DNA from: Actinomycetota bacterium
GTDB taxonomy: Bacteria > Actinomycetota > UBA4738 > HRBIN12
Direction of reading: 5' to 3'
Assembly (NCBI GenBank): GCA_004366195.1
Contig: SIRV01000024.1
Coordinates: 1 to 16,713, forward strand
DNA: 16,713 nt
Shown: piece by piece, positions 1 through 8,336 of the stretch
How positions within the stretch are numbered: the first letter of the stretch is position 1
Layout of the letters: each line of letters starts with the position of its first letter
Position numbers and translations under genes: made by a program
Notes under the pieces: generated by a model
The model's input: the letters and a program-made list of their open reading frames with translations, nothing else
Databases searched by the model: none
What the model was told of the DNA's origin: nothing

Positions 1-772
1 GCTCGAGCGGCGCCTCCGCCATCGCGAACCGGCGGTTAGGGCCGATCTCGACGTCGAGAGGGCTCGCCGGACGCGGACCCATCCCCAGGATGCTGCGCAC
101 CCCCGACAGCACCGACCCCGCCGACAGCGCGGCGAGCGCCGGCTGGCGACGCACGTGCTCCAGGGTCTCGGCGAGCGCCCGAGCCGGGTGAACGGCGAGC
201 TCGCGCACGGCGTCGGCGAGGAGCTCGACGGCGGAGGGCTCCGGCCCCGCCCGCCAGGGCGGCGGAGGGGGAGCCGGCCTCGCCTCCGGCTGCAGGTCCC
301 ACAGGACCGCCGCGAGATGGACACCCGCGATCCCGTCGATCATCGCGTGGTGGACCTTCAGCAGGGTCGCGACCTCGCCCCCCTCGAGACCCTCGAGGAA
401 CCAGAGCTCCCAGAGGGGCCGCGTGCGGTCCAGGGGCGTGGACAGCACCCGGCCCACGAGGTCGGCGAGCTCCCGTCGGCCGCCCGGCGCGGGCAGCGCC
501 GCCCGCCGGACGTGCAGCTCGAGGTCGAAGCGGGGGTCGTCCACCCACACCGGGAGGGCGACGTTCCCCGGGACCATCCGCACCTTCTGTCGGAGGCGTG
601 GGACGAGGTGGATCCGGGAGGCGAGCTGCGCGACCACCTCCTCGAAGGGCAGACGGCCGTCCGGCCGCGTCGAGGGGTCGAACACGGAAAGGGCCGCGAC
701 GTGCATGTGCATCGGCGGCCGCTCCAGGTACAGGAACGAGGCGTCCAGCGGCGTCAGGCGCTCACGGCCCAT
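1..772 (-). CDS. WS/DGAT-family wax ester synthase / diacylglycerol O-acyltransferase (3' end outside window)
   Basis: Seen: 257 codons from ATG at 772 to the window edge, with no stop. The N-terminus (MGRERLTPLDASFLYLERP) is typical of the family. The catalytic HHxxxDG motif is intact at residues 141-147 (HHAMIDG), followed by a run of acyltransferase-like sequence (LWELWFLEGL just before it). Family knowledge: bacterial WS/DGAT proteins are about 450-500 aa and esterify acyl-CoA with fatty alcohols or diacylglycerol to make storage wax esters or triacylglycerol at the inner membrane face, with the first His as general base. About half of the protein is therefore visible, and the second domain lies to the left of the window. 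It starts 20 bases after the EamA transporter stop and is the last visible gene of the minus-strand run. The substrate (wax or TAG) cannot be decided from sequence. Confidence 0.93.
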   Translation of the reverse strand, partial: MGRERLTPLDASFLYLERPPMHMHVAALSVFDPSTRPDGRLPFEEVVAQLASRIHLVPRLRQKVRMVPGNVALPVWVDDPRFDLELHVRRAALPAPGGRRELADLVGRVLSTPLDRTRPLWELWFLEGLEGGEVATLLKVHHAMIDGIAGVHLAAVLWDLQPEARPAPPPPPWRAGPEPSAVELLADAVRELAVHPARALAETLEHVRRQPALAALSAGSVLSGVRSILGMGPRPASPLDVEIGPNRRFAMAEAPLE

Positions 773-792
773 CGCCCCCACGCTACCGCGGG

Positions 793-1728
793 CTACGGGA
801 TCTGCTGCTCCTGCAGGGTCGCCGCCCGCGCCAGGCTGGCGGCGACCGCCCCCGCGAGGATCAGCACGCCCCCCACCGCGACCCCGAGCGTGACCGGTTC
901 CCCGAGGAACACCGCCCCGAGGACCGCGGCGGCGAGCGGCTCGGTGGCCGCCACGATGGCCGTTCGCACGGCGCCGATGCGCTGGAGCCCGGCGAGGAGG
1001 GCCACGAAGGCCGCCGCGCTCGCCGTCCCCATGCCGAGGAGGGGCCACCACCCGCTCGCGCCCTGCGGGATGCCGAGACGGCCGGTGACCCAGGCGAAGG
1101 CGAAGAGCCCCACCGAGGCGCCCGCGCTCACCCACATCGCGCTGGTCATGGGGTTGGTCCGTCTCAGCGCCGCGTCGGCGCCGAGGAGGTAGCCGGTGTA
1201 GGTGACCGCTGCCCCGAGGGCGAAGGCCACCCCCACCCAGTCGATGGCGAGCCCGCCCCCGGTGGCGACCACGACGACCGTGCCGGCCAGGGCGAGGACG
1301 AGCGCGATCGCCGTGAGGCGCGCCGGCGCCCCGCCCCCGAGGGCCCAGGAGCCGAGCGTGACGAAGACCGGGTACGTGAAGAACAGGAGCGTGACCGCGG
1401 CCGCGGTGCCGTGCTCGGCGGCGGTGAAGAACAGCGCGGACTCCACCGCGTAGCCGGCCACGGCGAGGACGCCGATCCACAGGCGCTCGCCGCGGGCCGG
1501 CGCGAGCGGCCGCCGCAGCGCGGCGGCCGCGAGCGCGAGGAGGACGGCTGCGAGCCCGAACCGGATCGCGAGCAGCGAGGGGACGAACAGTCCCTCGCGC
1601 AGGGCGAGCTTCCCGAACAGGACGACCGCCCCGAACAGGCCGGCCGCGAGCCCCACGAGGAGGCCGCCCAGGAGGTCCCGGCCGCCCTCCGCCGCTCGGA
1701 GGCGCGTTCGGGTCGGGGTCGGTTCCAC
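793..1728 (-). CDS. EamA/DMT-family transporter, 10-TM
   Basis: Seen: 311 aa, strongly hydrophobic, with two tandem EamA-like halves (about residues 20-150 and 165-305) and about ten membrane segments. Each half has the typical end pattern, for example AAEHGTAAAVTLLFFTYPVF in half one and RTAIVAATEPLAAAVLGAVF in half two. Length and double-repeat layout match drug/metabolite transporters of the inner membrane. The start chosen is GTG at 1728, two bases after the TGA of the AlaX gene. The reading frame stays open upstream, but that part is the antisense-like shadow of the neighbours. Members export amino acids, metabolites or drugs, or import small solutes, and the substrate cannot be read from this sequence. 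Its position between AlaX and WS/DGAT suggests co-transcription only. Confidence 0.9.
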   Translation of the reverse strand: MEPTPTRTRLRAAEGGRDLLGGLLVGLAAGLFGAVVLFGKLALREGLFVPSLLAIRFGLAAVLLALAAAALRRPLAPARGERLWIGVLAVAGYAVESALFFTAAEHGTAAAVTLLFFTYPVFVTLGSWALGGGAPARLTAIALVLALAGTVVVVATGGGLAIDWVGVAFALGAAVTYTGYLLGADAALRRTNPMTSAMWVSAGASVGLFAFAWVTGRLGIPQGASGWWPLLGMGTASAAAFVALLAGLQRIGAVRTAIVAATEPLAAAVLGAVFLGEPVTLGVAVGGVLILAGAVAASLARAATLQEQQIP

Positions 1729-1730
1729 CG

Positions 1731-2438
1731 TCAGGCGAGCTCGATCCGGATGCGCTTGAAGCCCCGGCCCTTGCTCTCGGTCTTGGCCACGCGAACGCGG
1801 CCCACCTCCGCGGTGGAGCGCACGTGGGTCCCACCGTCGGCCTGGCGGTCGAGCCCCTCGATCTCGACGACGCGGATGGGGTCCACGTGCCCGGGGATCA
1901 GGTTGACCTTGGTGCGGATCAGATCCGGGTCCGCGAGGGCCTCGTCCCGGCGCAGGAACCGCACGTGGACCGGTCGGTCCGCCGCCAGCTCGGCGTTCAG
2001 CCGCTCCTCGACCTCCCTGCCGAAGTCCTGGCTGATCCCCTCCAGCTCGAAGTCCATGCGGGCCACCCCCGGCTCCATGTTCCCGCCGGTGACCTTGGCA
2101 CCGTGGTCGCGGAAGACGATCGCCGAGAGCGCGTGCAGCGCGGTGTGGGTGCGCATCAGGAGGTACCGGCGATCCCAGTCGATCTCGGCGACGACGGAGG
2201 CGCCGACCGCGGGCGAAGCCCCCTCCAGGACGTGGAGCACCTCGCCGTCCCGGCGGACGGTGTCGACGACCCGCGCCTCCCCGCCTCCCCACCGAAGCAC
2301 ACCAACGTCCCCTGGCTGGCCGCCGCCGCAGGCGTGGAAGACCGTCCGGTCGAGGACGACGCCGTCCGGCGATGCGGCGACCACGACCGCCTCGCACGAG
2401 CGCAGGTACGCGTCGGTGGCGCAGAGCTCCTCGCTCAT
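1731..2438 (-). CDS. AlaX-type alanyl-tRNA editing protein
   Basis: Seen: 235 aa. A glycine-rich N-terminal motif (GGGQPGDVG, residues 38-46) is followed by HxxxH at 98-102 (HTALH) and a C-terminal GGTHV motif with H205 and RSTAEVG. These are the marks of the AlaRS second-additional-domain family. Known function: stand-alone trans-editing factors that hydrolyse Ser- or Gly-tRNA(Ala) in the cytoplasm, using a zinc bound by the HxxxH pair plus CxxxH. The Cys of CxxxH is Asp201 here (DGGTH). The size, with the N-terminal glycine-rich domain, fits AlaX-M. I chose ATG at 2438 (MSEEL). An in-frame GTG at 2447 is a possible longer start adding three residues, three bases after the upstream TAG. The gene sits tightly between the alpha/beta hydrolase and the EamA gene. 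Confidence 0.93.
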   Translation of the reverse strand: MSEELCATDAYLRSCEAVVVAASPDGVVLDRTVFHACGGGQPGDVGVLRWGGGEARVVDTVRRDGEVLHVLEGASPAVGASVVAEIDWDRRYLLMRTHTALHALSAIVFRDHGAKVTGGNMEPGVARMDFELEGISQDFGREVEERLNAELAADRPVHVRFLRRDEALADPDLIRTKVNLIPGHVDPIRVVEIEGLDRQADGGTHVRSTAEVGRVRVAKTESKGRGFKRIRIELA

Positions 2439-2450
2439 CGGGGGCACAGC

Positions 2451-3233
2451 CTACCCGCCGAGCAGGAAGCGTCCCACGCGCTCCACGAGCTCCGGCAGGG
2501 CCGCGAAGAGCGCCTCCTGGCTCGAGTAGACGACGAGCTCGCTCGCCGGCATCAGCTCGTGCAGGATCCGCCCGAGCTCGGCGGGGTGGATCTCGTCCCC
2601 CTCGATGCAGACGATCAGCACCGGGCGCGTGACGCGGCGCAGCACCGATCGGTCCTCCATCGGCCGGTCGCGGATCACCTCCCGGATCGCCCGGGCGAGA
2701 CCCTCCGGGTGGTCGTGGTCCCAGAGCATCCGGTCGAGCTCGAGCTTCCAGGGCGTGCGGACGTACTCCGCCACGCGCTCGGGCCGGGAGAGGATCGCCT
2801 CGAGCGCCTCCTCCGGGGTCTTCCCCTCGAGCTCGGCCGCCATCCGCTCGTACCGCTCGACGAAGGGGAAGGGCAGGTCGAGGGCGGCGGGGAGGAGCCA
2901 CACGGTGCGCTCGAACCGGTCGGGGTCGCGGGCGAGCAGGCTGGCGATGGCCCCCGCCCCCAGGGAGGTCCCGACGGCCCGGGTCGCACCGTACGCGCGG
3001 GCCACGGCGTCGAGGTCCCGCGCGAAGTCGGCGAACCGGTACCCGCGCTCGGGGGCGCTGGAGCGCCCGTGACCGCGGAAGTCGAACCGGACCTTGGTGC
3101 CCGGCACGTAGGGGGTGAGCGCGGCGAGCTCGTTCCGGTTGTTCGTCAACCCGTGGGCGACGACCGTGACCGGCTCGCCCTCGCCGTCCACCTCCACGTA
3201 GAGGTCCGCGTCCTCGCTCCGCACGCGAGCCAC
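2451..3233 (-). CDS. Alpha/beta-hydrolase fold protein with atypical catalytic triad
   Basis: Seen: 260 aa. Fold marks in order are the HG oxyanion region (AHGLTNN, residues 26-32), the strand-4/helix-B region DFRGHGRSS (51-59), the nucleophile elbow GTSLGAG with Ser90, and an acid-turn candidate IEGDEIHP with Asp213. There is no signal peptide, so it is probably cytoplasmic. Family knowledge: such proteins are esterases, lipases, haloperoxidase-like enzymes or C-C hydrolases. Oddity: the histidine usually found some 25 residues after the acid (GH before the last helix) is absent. The region reads SSQEALF (237-243), and no His follows residue 225. Another His (216 or 225) would have to serve, or activity is lost. 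Start is GTG at 3233, ten bases after the upstream stop. The substrate is unknown. Confidence 0.85.
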   Translation of the reverse strand: MARVRSEDADLYVEVDGEGEPVTVVAHGLTNNRNELAALTPYVPGTKVRFDFRGHGRSSAPERGYRFADFARDLDAVARAYGATRAVGTSLGAGAIASLLARDPDRFERTVWLLPAALDLPFPFVERYERMAAELEGKTPEEALEAILSRPERVAEYVRTPWKLELDRMLWDHDHPEGLARAIREVIRDRPMEDRSVLRRVTRPVLIVCIEGDEIHPAELGRILHELMPASELVVYSSQEALFAALPELVERVGRFLLGG

Positions 3234-3243
3234 GGCGATCCCG

Positions 3244-6200
3244 TCACGGCCCGGTCGGGGCTCCCGTCTCCACCAGGTCGTCGCGCGGCGCGAAGTGCTC
3301 GCGGATCCTCGACGCCCACCAGGCGACGAGGCCGGTCAGCGCGAGGAACGCGAGGCCGGAGACGACGAGCACCGCGCGGACGCGCCCCGGATCGTTCTCC
3401 GTCCACAGGAAGGCGAGGATGAGGGCGGGGACGATGAACCCGAGGTTGTAGGCGATGTCGAAGAGGGCGAAGGCGCGACCCCGGAAGTCGTCCGGCATCG
3501 CCTGCTGCATGATCGTGTCGGCCGAGATCTTCGCCACGAAGAACGCGAAGAACCCCGTGAACAGCAGGGCGGCGAAGCCGGGCAGCGCGACCCACCACCC
3601 GAAGGCCACGGTGCCGGCGCCGAGCAGCGTCATCGATCCGAGCAGGAGCCGGAGCGGTGAGATGGCCTCCTTCCAGCGCTGCGCGAGCACCATCCCCAGC
3701 GCCCCGCCGAGGAACCCCAGGCCGCCGACGAGACCGAGGGCGAGGGTGTCCGCGCTCCCGCCCTCCACGAGGTTCTTCGCGTAGAGCGCGAAGACGAACA
3801 GCGCGAACCCCCAGAAGTGGTACCGGATCATCTGGAACGAGGCCAGCCCCAGCGCCCCGGCGGGGCGCGAGGCCACCTCCCGGAGCCCGGCGGCGATATC
3901 GCGGACGATCCGTCGCAGCTCCTCCCCGAGCGTCGTCTCGTGCGGCGTCGCCTCCATGCGACGGATCCGGCCCGTCACGACGGCGGCGACGAGGAGGACC
4001 GCCGCCCCGCCCACGACGATCAGCCATGCCGGCAGCGCCGCGCCCAGGCCGAAGGCGAGCCCCGCCCCCAGGACCTGGAAGAGCGCGCCGCCGGCCTGCG
4101 AGAGGCCGTTGCCCTGCAGCAGGTCGCGGCCGGCGAGGACGTCCGGCATGGCCGCCGACTTCACCGCCAGCACGACTCGCACGCAGGCCTGCATGACGAG
4201 CATGCCGGCGATGAGCGCCGCCGTGATCCCCACCTTCCCCTCGGAGGTCCCGCCGCCGAGCGGCAGGAGCGCCCCGAGCGCCACCGCCGTCACCGCGGCC
4301 GCGGTCACCACGTTCGCGACCGAGAGCACCCGCCGCCGCTCGAACCGGTCGATGAACACCCCGATGAACGGACTCAGGAACGTGTAGGGGACGTAGAGGG
4401 CGAGGACCACCTTGAGGAGGTAGTCGGCGCTCGGGACGGTCGTGACGTCGAACCCGCGCTCGCCGCCGAAGGCGATCGACTTCGCGATCGAGCCCCGGAC
4501 GAGGCCGTCCGCGGCCATCGCGAGGAACTGCACGCTCATGAGCGTCGCGTAGTCCGGCCGGTGGAAGACGGAGAACATCCGGTCGAAGAAGGCGCCGACC
4601 CGCTCCAGGGCGGCGTGGATCGGCCTCCGAGCGAGCCCCAGGCCGCCGCCGGCCGCCACGGCGAGGCCGACGGTCGCCCATCCGTGCGCCGTCCCGAAGG
4701 GCGAGCGCGTCGCCGCCACCACGACGACGCCGGAGAGCACGGTGAGCGCGATCGAGATGGGCGGGATCAGGGCGATCCGCTCCCACGCCCCCTCGATCCC
4801 GAAGAAGCGCGCCGAGAGCAACCCCGGGACGACGAGCAGCAGGGCGAGGACGAGCAGGACGCGGAGCGTGTGCCCGAGGTCGTCCAGGGGCCCCGGGTGC
4901 TCCGCGTAGAAGCGCGCGACCTCGCGCTCGGCGGCCTGCGCGGCCGCCACCGCCTCCGCGCTCGGCGTCGCGAGCCCCGGCCCGGTCACGACGGCCACGT
5001 CGGGCCCCAGCGGGATCAGGTCCTCGCGCCCCGCGTCGAGGAGCTCCTCGTTCGCCGTCCCCTCGTTGAACTGGCGGACGAGGAACACCACCGGGGGCGC
5101 CGGGTGCGCCGCCCGGAGCGCCTCCACCTCGCGGAAGAACCCGCGAGCCATCTTGTTGTAGGTCTCGTCGGTGCGCTGGGTGGGACGCCCCGCGAGGAAG
5201 TCGTCCACCGATCCGAAGTAGGACATCGAGCGATCCACGGCGTCGCCGGGGAGCCCGGCCCGCGCCACGTTGGTGAACGTCTTCGACCACCCGTAGGCCT
5301 GGTACACGTCCGCGTAGTCGAGGATGAAGATGACGGGCGCCTCGGGCTCGCGCTCGACGACCTCGCGCACGGCGGCGAAGGCCGTGCGGGTGGGCTGGTC
5401 GATCCACTGGCTGTCGGGATCGGCCCAGTTGGAGGCGTGCCGACCCTTCACCCACACGAACCCGAGCGAGCCAACGAGCGCGACGACCCCGACCCACGCC
5501 GCCACCCGCATCGAGCCCTGTCTGGCGAGCAGCCAGCGGACGGCCACCCACGTCCCGATCCCGAGGAGCGCCATCAGCCCCGTCGTGGCGTTCATGAAGC
5601 GGTAGTAGGGGTAGGCCGCGCCGAGGAGGAAGCCGAGCATGCCGAGGAGGGGGAGGAGCCACACCGCCGACAGGGTCGCGGCCGTGTCGGCCGGCGCCCG
5701 GTCCCGGCGCGCCCGGTAGATCGTCCACCCGATGGCGAGCAGGATCAGCGGCACCGTGATCTGCGGCTCGATGGAGCCCACCCAGCTCCCGAGCCGCTTC
5801 ATGAAGGCCTCCTTGGGGTAGGGGGGCGGCAGCGCCGCGTCGGCGAGGGAGCCCTTCACCCCCCACGGTGCGAGGAGCCACGTGCCGAGGCCGAAGATCA
5901 TCCCGAAGCCGATCGCCATGAGGCTCGGCCCGTCGCGCTCGAGCGCTCGACCGATCCGGAACCGGCTCGTGACGACGTGCAGCGCGAAGGCGGCGAGGAG
6001 CGACATCCCGAAGATGACGCACGTCGTCGGGTGGACGTAGGCGGCGACGACCCCGAGGAGGAACATCGCGACCCGCGCCCCCCAGGAGGTCCGCCCCGGC
6101 ACGTAGAAGGCGAGGATCGCGGAGAGGATGAACAGCACCGTGAGGTTGTCGAGGTACCCGACGTACGGCGTCGTCATGAACAGCGCCGCCGTCGCGAGCA

Positions 6201-6630
6201 TCGTGAGGAGGTACAGCAGCGGGTCCCGCCGCTCGCGGGTCACGAACACGCCGAGCGCGAGTCCGGTGAGGATCGGCACCGCGACCATCATCAGGGTGCT
6301 GAACGTGTAGAGGTCGACACCCGCGACCCGCACGAGGACCGCGCCGTACAGAGGGACGGCGACCCGGTATCCCCCGCCGAACATGTGGAACGGGCCCCAG
6401 TCCCCGGCGATCAGACCGGGGGCGTCGTGCATCATGACGTTGGCGCGCCACGTGTACCAGGCCGGGTCGCGCGTCGCGGCGCTCAGCGACGGGTCCCGCA
6501 GGAACGTCCACCCGAACGCGAGGAGCAGACCGAGGGTCACCGCCGCGAGCACGAGGGGATGCCCGAGCCCGCCCTCGCGCGCCTCGGGGAGCCGCACGGT
6601 TCGCTCGGTCCGATCTTTCGTCAGCGCCAC
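3244..6630 (-). CDS. Two-part membrane protein: GT-C-like polytopic N-terminal half fused to an MFS transporter half
   Basis: Seen: one uninterrupted frame of 1128 aa from GTG at 6630, with a strong Shine-Dalgarno sequence (GAGGAGG, about 9 bases upstream). Part 1 (about 1-400) has one TM near 25-43, then a loop with DPAWYTWRAN (Asp55-Asn64), then about ten more TM segments. The D-x-x-x-Y-x-x-R pattern after TM1 recalls the catalytic first loop of GT-C enzymes such as STT3/AglB. Part 2 (about 400-580) is a soluble mixed region (FILDYADVYQAYGW). Part 3 (about 585-690) has a few more TMs. Part 4 (about 690-1128) is an MFS half with loop motif GVFIDRFERRRV and FRGRAFALFDIAYN. Inference: a lipid-linked glycosyltransferase or related envelope protein fused to a transporter. 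The MFS call is firm and the GT-C call rests on topology. It follows the three lipoprotein hydrolases by 14 bases. Confidence 0.8.
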   Translation of the reverse strand: MALTKDRTERTVRLPEAREGGLGHPLVLAAVTLGLLLAFGWTFLRDPSLSAATRDPAWYTWRANVMMHDAPGLIAGDWGPFHMFGGGYRVAVPLYGAVLVRVAGVDLYTFSTLMMVAVPILTGLALGVFVTRERRDPLLYLLTMLATAALFMTTPYVGYLDNLTVLFILSAILAFYVPGRTSWGARVAMFLLGVVAAYVHPTTCVIFGMSLLAAFALHVVTSRFRIGRALERDGPSLMAIGFGMIFGLGTWLLAPWGVKGSLADAALPPPYPKEAFMKRLGSWVGSIEPQITVPLILLAIGWTIYRARRDRAPADTAATLSAVWLLPLLGMLGFLLGAAYPYYRFMNATTGLMALLGIGTWVAVRWLLARQGSMRVAAWVGVVALVGSLGFVWVKGRHASNWADPDSQWIDQPTRTAFAAVREVVEREPEAPVIFILDYADVYQAYGWSKTFTNVARAGLPGDAVDRSMSYFGSVDDFLAGRPTQRTDETYNKMARGFFREVEALRAAHPAPPVVFLVRQFNEGTANEELLDAGREDLIPLGPDVAVVTGPGLATPSAEAVAAAQAAEREVARFYAEHPGPLDDLGHTLRVLLVLALLLVVPGLLSARFFGIEGAWERIALIPPISIALTVLSGVVVVAATRSPFGTAHGWATVGLAVAAGGGLGLARRPIHAALERVGAFFDRMFSVFHRPDYATLMSVQFLAMAADGLVRGSIAKSIAFGGERGFDVTTVPSADYLLKVVLALYVPYTFLSPFIGVFIDRFERRRVLSVANVVTAAAVTAVALGALLPLGGGTSEGKVGITAALIAGMLVMQACVRVVLAVKSAAMPDVLAGRDLLQGNGLSQAGGALFQVLGAGLAFGLGAALPAWLIVVGGAAVLLVAAVVTGRIRRMEATPHETTLGEELRRIVRDIAAGLREVASRPAGALGLASFQMIRYHFWGFALFVFALYAKNLVEGGSADTLALGLVGGLGFLGGALGMVLAQRWKEAISPLRLLLGSMTLLGAGTVAFGWWVALPGFAALLFTGFFAFFVAKISADTIMQQAMPDDFRGRAFALFDIAYNLGFIVPALILAFLWTENDPGRVRAVLVVSGLAFLALTGLVAWWASRIREHFAPRDDLVETGAPTGP

Positions 6631-6638
6631 CGTCTTCC

Positions 6639-6646
6639 CCCTCCTC
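6639..6646 (-). promoter_or_regulatory. Strong ribosome binding site of the GT-C/MFS fusion gene
   Basis: On the minus strand the sequence reads GAGGAGGG, about 9 bases before GTG 6630. It overlaps the TGA stop (6645-6647) of the preceding hydrolase gene, so ribosomes ending there meet the next start at once. This decides the 6630 start against the much longer in-frame extension upstream. Confidence 0.75.
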
Positions 6647-8336
6647 AGCTCTCGCCCGCGCGCGCCTCCGGCAGGCACGGAAGCCCGGCAAGGATAGACG
6701 ACGGCAGCGCCGCCGCGAAGACGCGCTCGCCGGCGGAGGACGGTTCGGGGGGGCTCGAGCCCTTGTACGTGTCGGCTCGCGTGAGCCGCATGAGCCACTC
6801 CGCCACCTGCTCCGGCGTGAACCCGTTCTCCGCGAGCTCCGCCCGGTCGAGCCAGATCTCGGTGGGGCGGACCTTCTGCAGGAGGGGCACGCCGTCGCCG
6901 TCGTCGTCGAAGCGCGCCTGCAGGCCCGCCTCCAGCTTGCGGATGTCGATGGGGAACGCACCGGAGACCGCCGGATCTCGCTGGGTGCCGTGGTCGGCGG
7001 TCACCGCCATCACCCACCGGCCCCGCCCGACCCGCTCGTCGAGGAAGCCGACGAACCGGCGGAGCGCCGCGTCCTGGACCCGGACCGCGTCGGCCATCTC
7101 CACGGCGTCGGCGCCGAACAGGTGCCCGATCGTGTCGATCGCCTTGTAGTTCACGAACAGCAGGTCGGGAACGTCGTCGGCGCCGAAGCCCTCGCGCTCG
7201 ATAACCGTCTCCACCAGCGTCTGCTGGAAGGGCGTCCGGGCCGGGGTGTCGAAGCCGTCCTTGAGGCGCGCGATCTCGTTGTCCCGCCATCTCCCGTCGA
7301 GCGCGCCGTCGGCGCGGTCGAGGTCCTCGACGTACCCGGCGAGCGGCGGGAGGTCGTTCACGTACGGCGGGAGCCGGTAGAAGGGGGCCATGTCGTCCGT
7401 GAGGTTCCAGCGGACGTCCTCTTCGCCGGCGGTCCTCCCGAACTCCTTCTCCCGGGTGATCGCGAGGTCTCTATCCCCTCCGCCCCACTGCGCGCCGTGG
7501 CTCATCATCATCACGTGGGCGGCCAGCGTCGCGATGGCCCCCACCTTCGGGCGGTTGCCCATCGCGCGGTCGTAGAGATCGGCCAGGGTCGGGTCGAGCA
7601 GGAACCCCGGGCCGTTCTCGTTCGGCTTCTGGAGCCTGCCGCCGACCCGCACGTACTCGTCGACGAAGCCGTTGCTCCGGGGGAACGTCCCCGTGCCGAT
7701 GATGGAGTGACCCACCGGGGTGTTCGAGGGCGAGGCGCCGACCGTCACCTTCGTGAACCAGGCCCCACGCTCGGCGAGGGCCCGAAGGTTCGGCCAGGCG
7801 TCCGGCCACCGCTCCAGCACGTCGGTCCCCGCCGAGTCCCAGACCAGGACCACGACCAGCCGCGGCAGGCCGCGCTCGGCCTCGGGGAGCAGGGCCTGTG
7901 TCTGGGGATCCCCGTCCGGGGTGTCGAACGGGAACCTCAGGACGGCGCCGAGCGTGGGCGCGAGGTCCGCGAGCGTGATCGCCCGCTCGTACACCCCGGG
8001 TCGGACGAACCCGGGTCCGTAGAGGAGGAGGGGGACGTCCTGCGTCAGGTCGAACGGGGTGGCGTGGGTGAGCCCCCCGCTCACGAAGTCGGGCTCCCTG
8101 GGGATGATCTGGATGTCGCCGCTTCGATCGAGACGGACCCCCCGCCAGGTCCGCAGGAGCACCTCGTGCGGCACGTTCCGGCACGCGGCTCGCGCGAGCG
8201 CCGTCTCGACCTCCCCCATCCCGGCGGATGAGACGACCGGCTGCGGCGTCGTCGACCCGCCCGACGCCCGCGCCCCGCTCGTGCACGCCGCGGCGACGAG
8301 CGCGAGCGCCGCCAGGATCGCCCTCCGCCGCGTCAC
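6645..8336 (-). CDS. Secreted lipoprotein of the alkaline-phosphatase superfamily, PafA-like, circularly permuted (copy 3 of 3)
   Basis: Seen: 563 aa. Lipoprotein signal with Cys18 (LVAAAC). The N-terminal block resembles the C-terminal end of PafA-type phosphatases: RSGDIQII at 71-78, metal-ligand candidate His91 (LTHATPFD), VPLLLYGPG at 101-109, DLAPT at 124-128. Then follows the block that starts the usual fold: VWDSAG with Asp167, Thr206 nucleophile (TPVGHSIIGTG), DLYDRAMGNRPKVG, WGGGDRD, NDLPP and DGRWRDN, IDTIGH, and TADHG. All expected metal ligands are present. The protein ends with LPCLPEARAGES. Start is GTG at 8336, overlapping the TGA of copy 2 (GTGA). It is the most divergent of the three paralogues. 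Predicted role: hydrolysis or transfer of a phosphate- or sulfate-ester outside the membrane. Substrate unknown. Confidence 0.9.
   Translation of the reverse strand: MTRRRAILAALALVAAACTSGARASGGSTTPQPVVSSAGMGEVETALARAACRNVPHEVLLRTWRGVRLDRSGDIQIIPREPDFVSGGLTHATPFDLTQDVPLLLYGPGFVRPGVYERAITLADLAPTLGAVLRFPFDTPDGDPQTQALLPEAERGLPRLVVVLVWDSAGTDVLERWPDAWPNLRALAERGAWFTKVTVGASPSNTPVGHSIIGTGTFPRSNGFVDEYVRVGGRLQKPNENGPGFLLDPTLADLYDRAMGNRPKVGAIATLAAHVMMMSHGAQWGGGDRDLAITREKEFGRTAGEEDVRWNLTDDMAPFYRLPPYVNDLPPLAGYVEDLDRADGALDGRWRDNEIARLKDGFDTPARTPFQQTLVETVIEREGFGADDVPDLLFVNYKAIDTIGHLFGADAVEMADAVRVQDAALRRFVGFLDERVGRGRWVMAVTADHGTQRDPAVSGAFPIDIRKLEAGLQARFDDDGDGVPLLQKVRPTEIWLDRAELAENGFTPEQVAEWLMRLTRADTYKGSSPPEPSSAGERVFAAALPSSILAGLPCLPEARAGES
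6657..6680 (-). repeat. 24-bp repeat shared by the 3' ends of hydrolase copies 1 and 3 (first copy)
   Basis: The 24 bases here are identical to 10018-10041 and encode the LPCLPEAR tail. The corresponding tail of copy 2 (8339-8360 region) is similar but not identical. It marks a conserved C-terminal motif among paralogues and is not a mobile element. Confidence 0.6.

Noticed and set aside
598..2529. Plus-strand open frame of about 640 codons over the EamA and AlaX genes
   Set aside because: Same composition artefact. The opposite strand carries clear family motifs across the whole stretch.
3817..7149. Very long plus-strand open frame (about 1110 codons) opposite the GT-C/MFS gene
   Set aside because: Its product is an Arg/Asp/Glu/Pro/Gly/His-rich low-complexity string with no domain. 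It is the antisense frame of a real gene in GC-rich DNA.
3244..7290. Fusion protein as a 1348-residue product starting at 7290
   Set aside because: The upstream part is a shadow of hydrolase copy 3. The GAGGAGG site and the end of that gene fix the start at GTG 6630.
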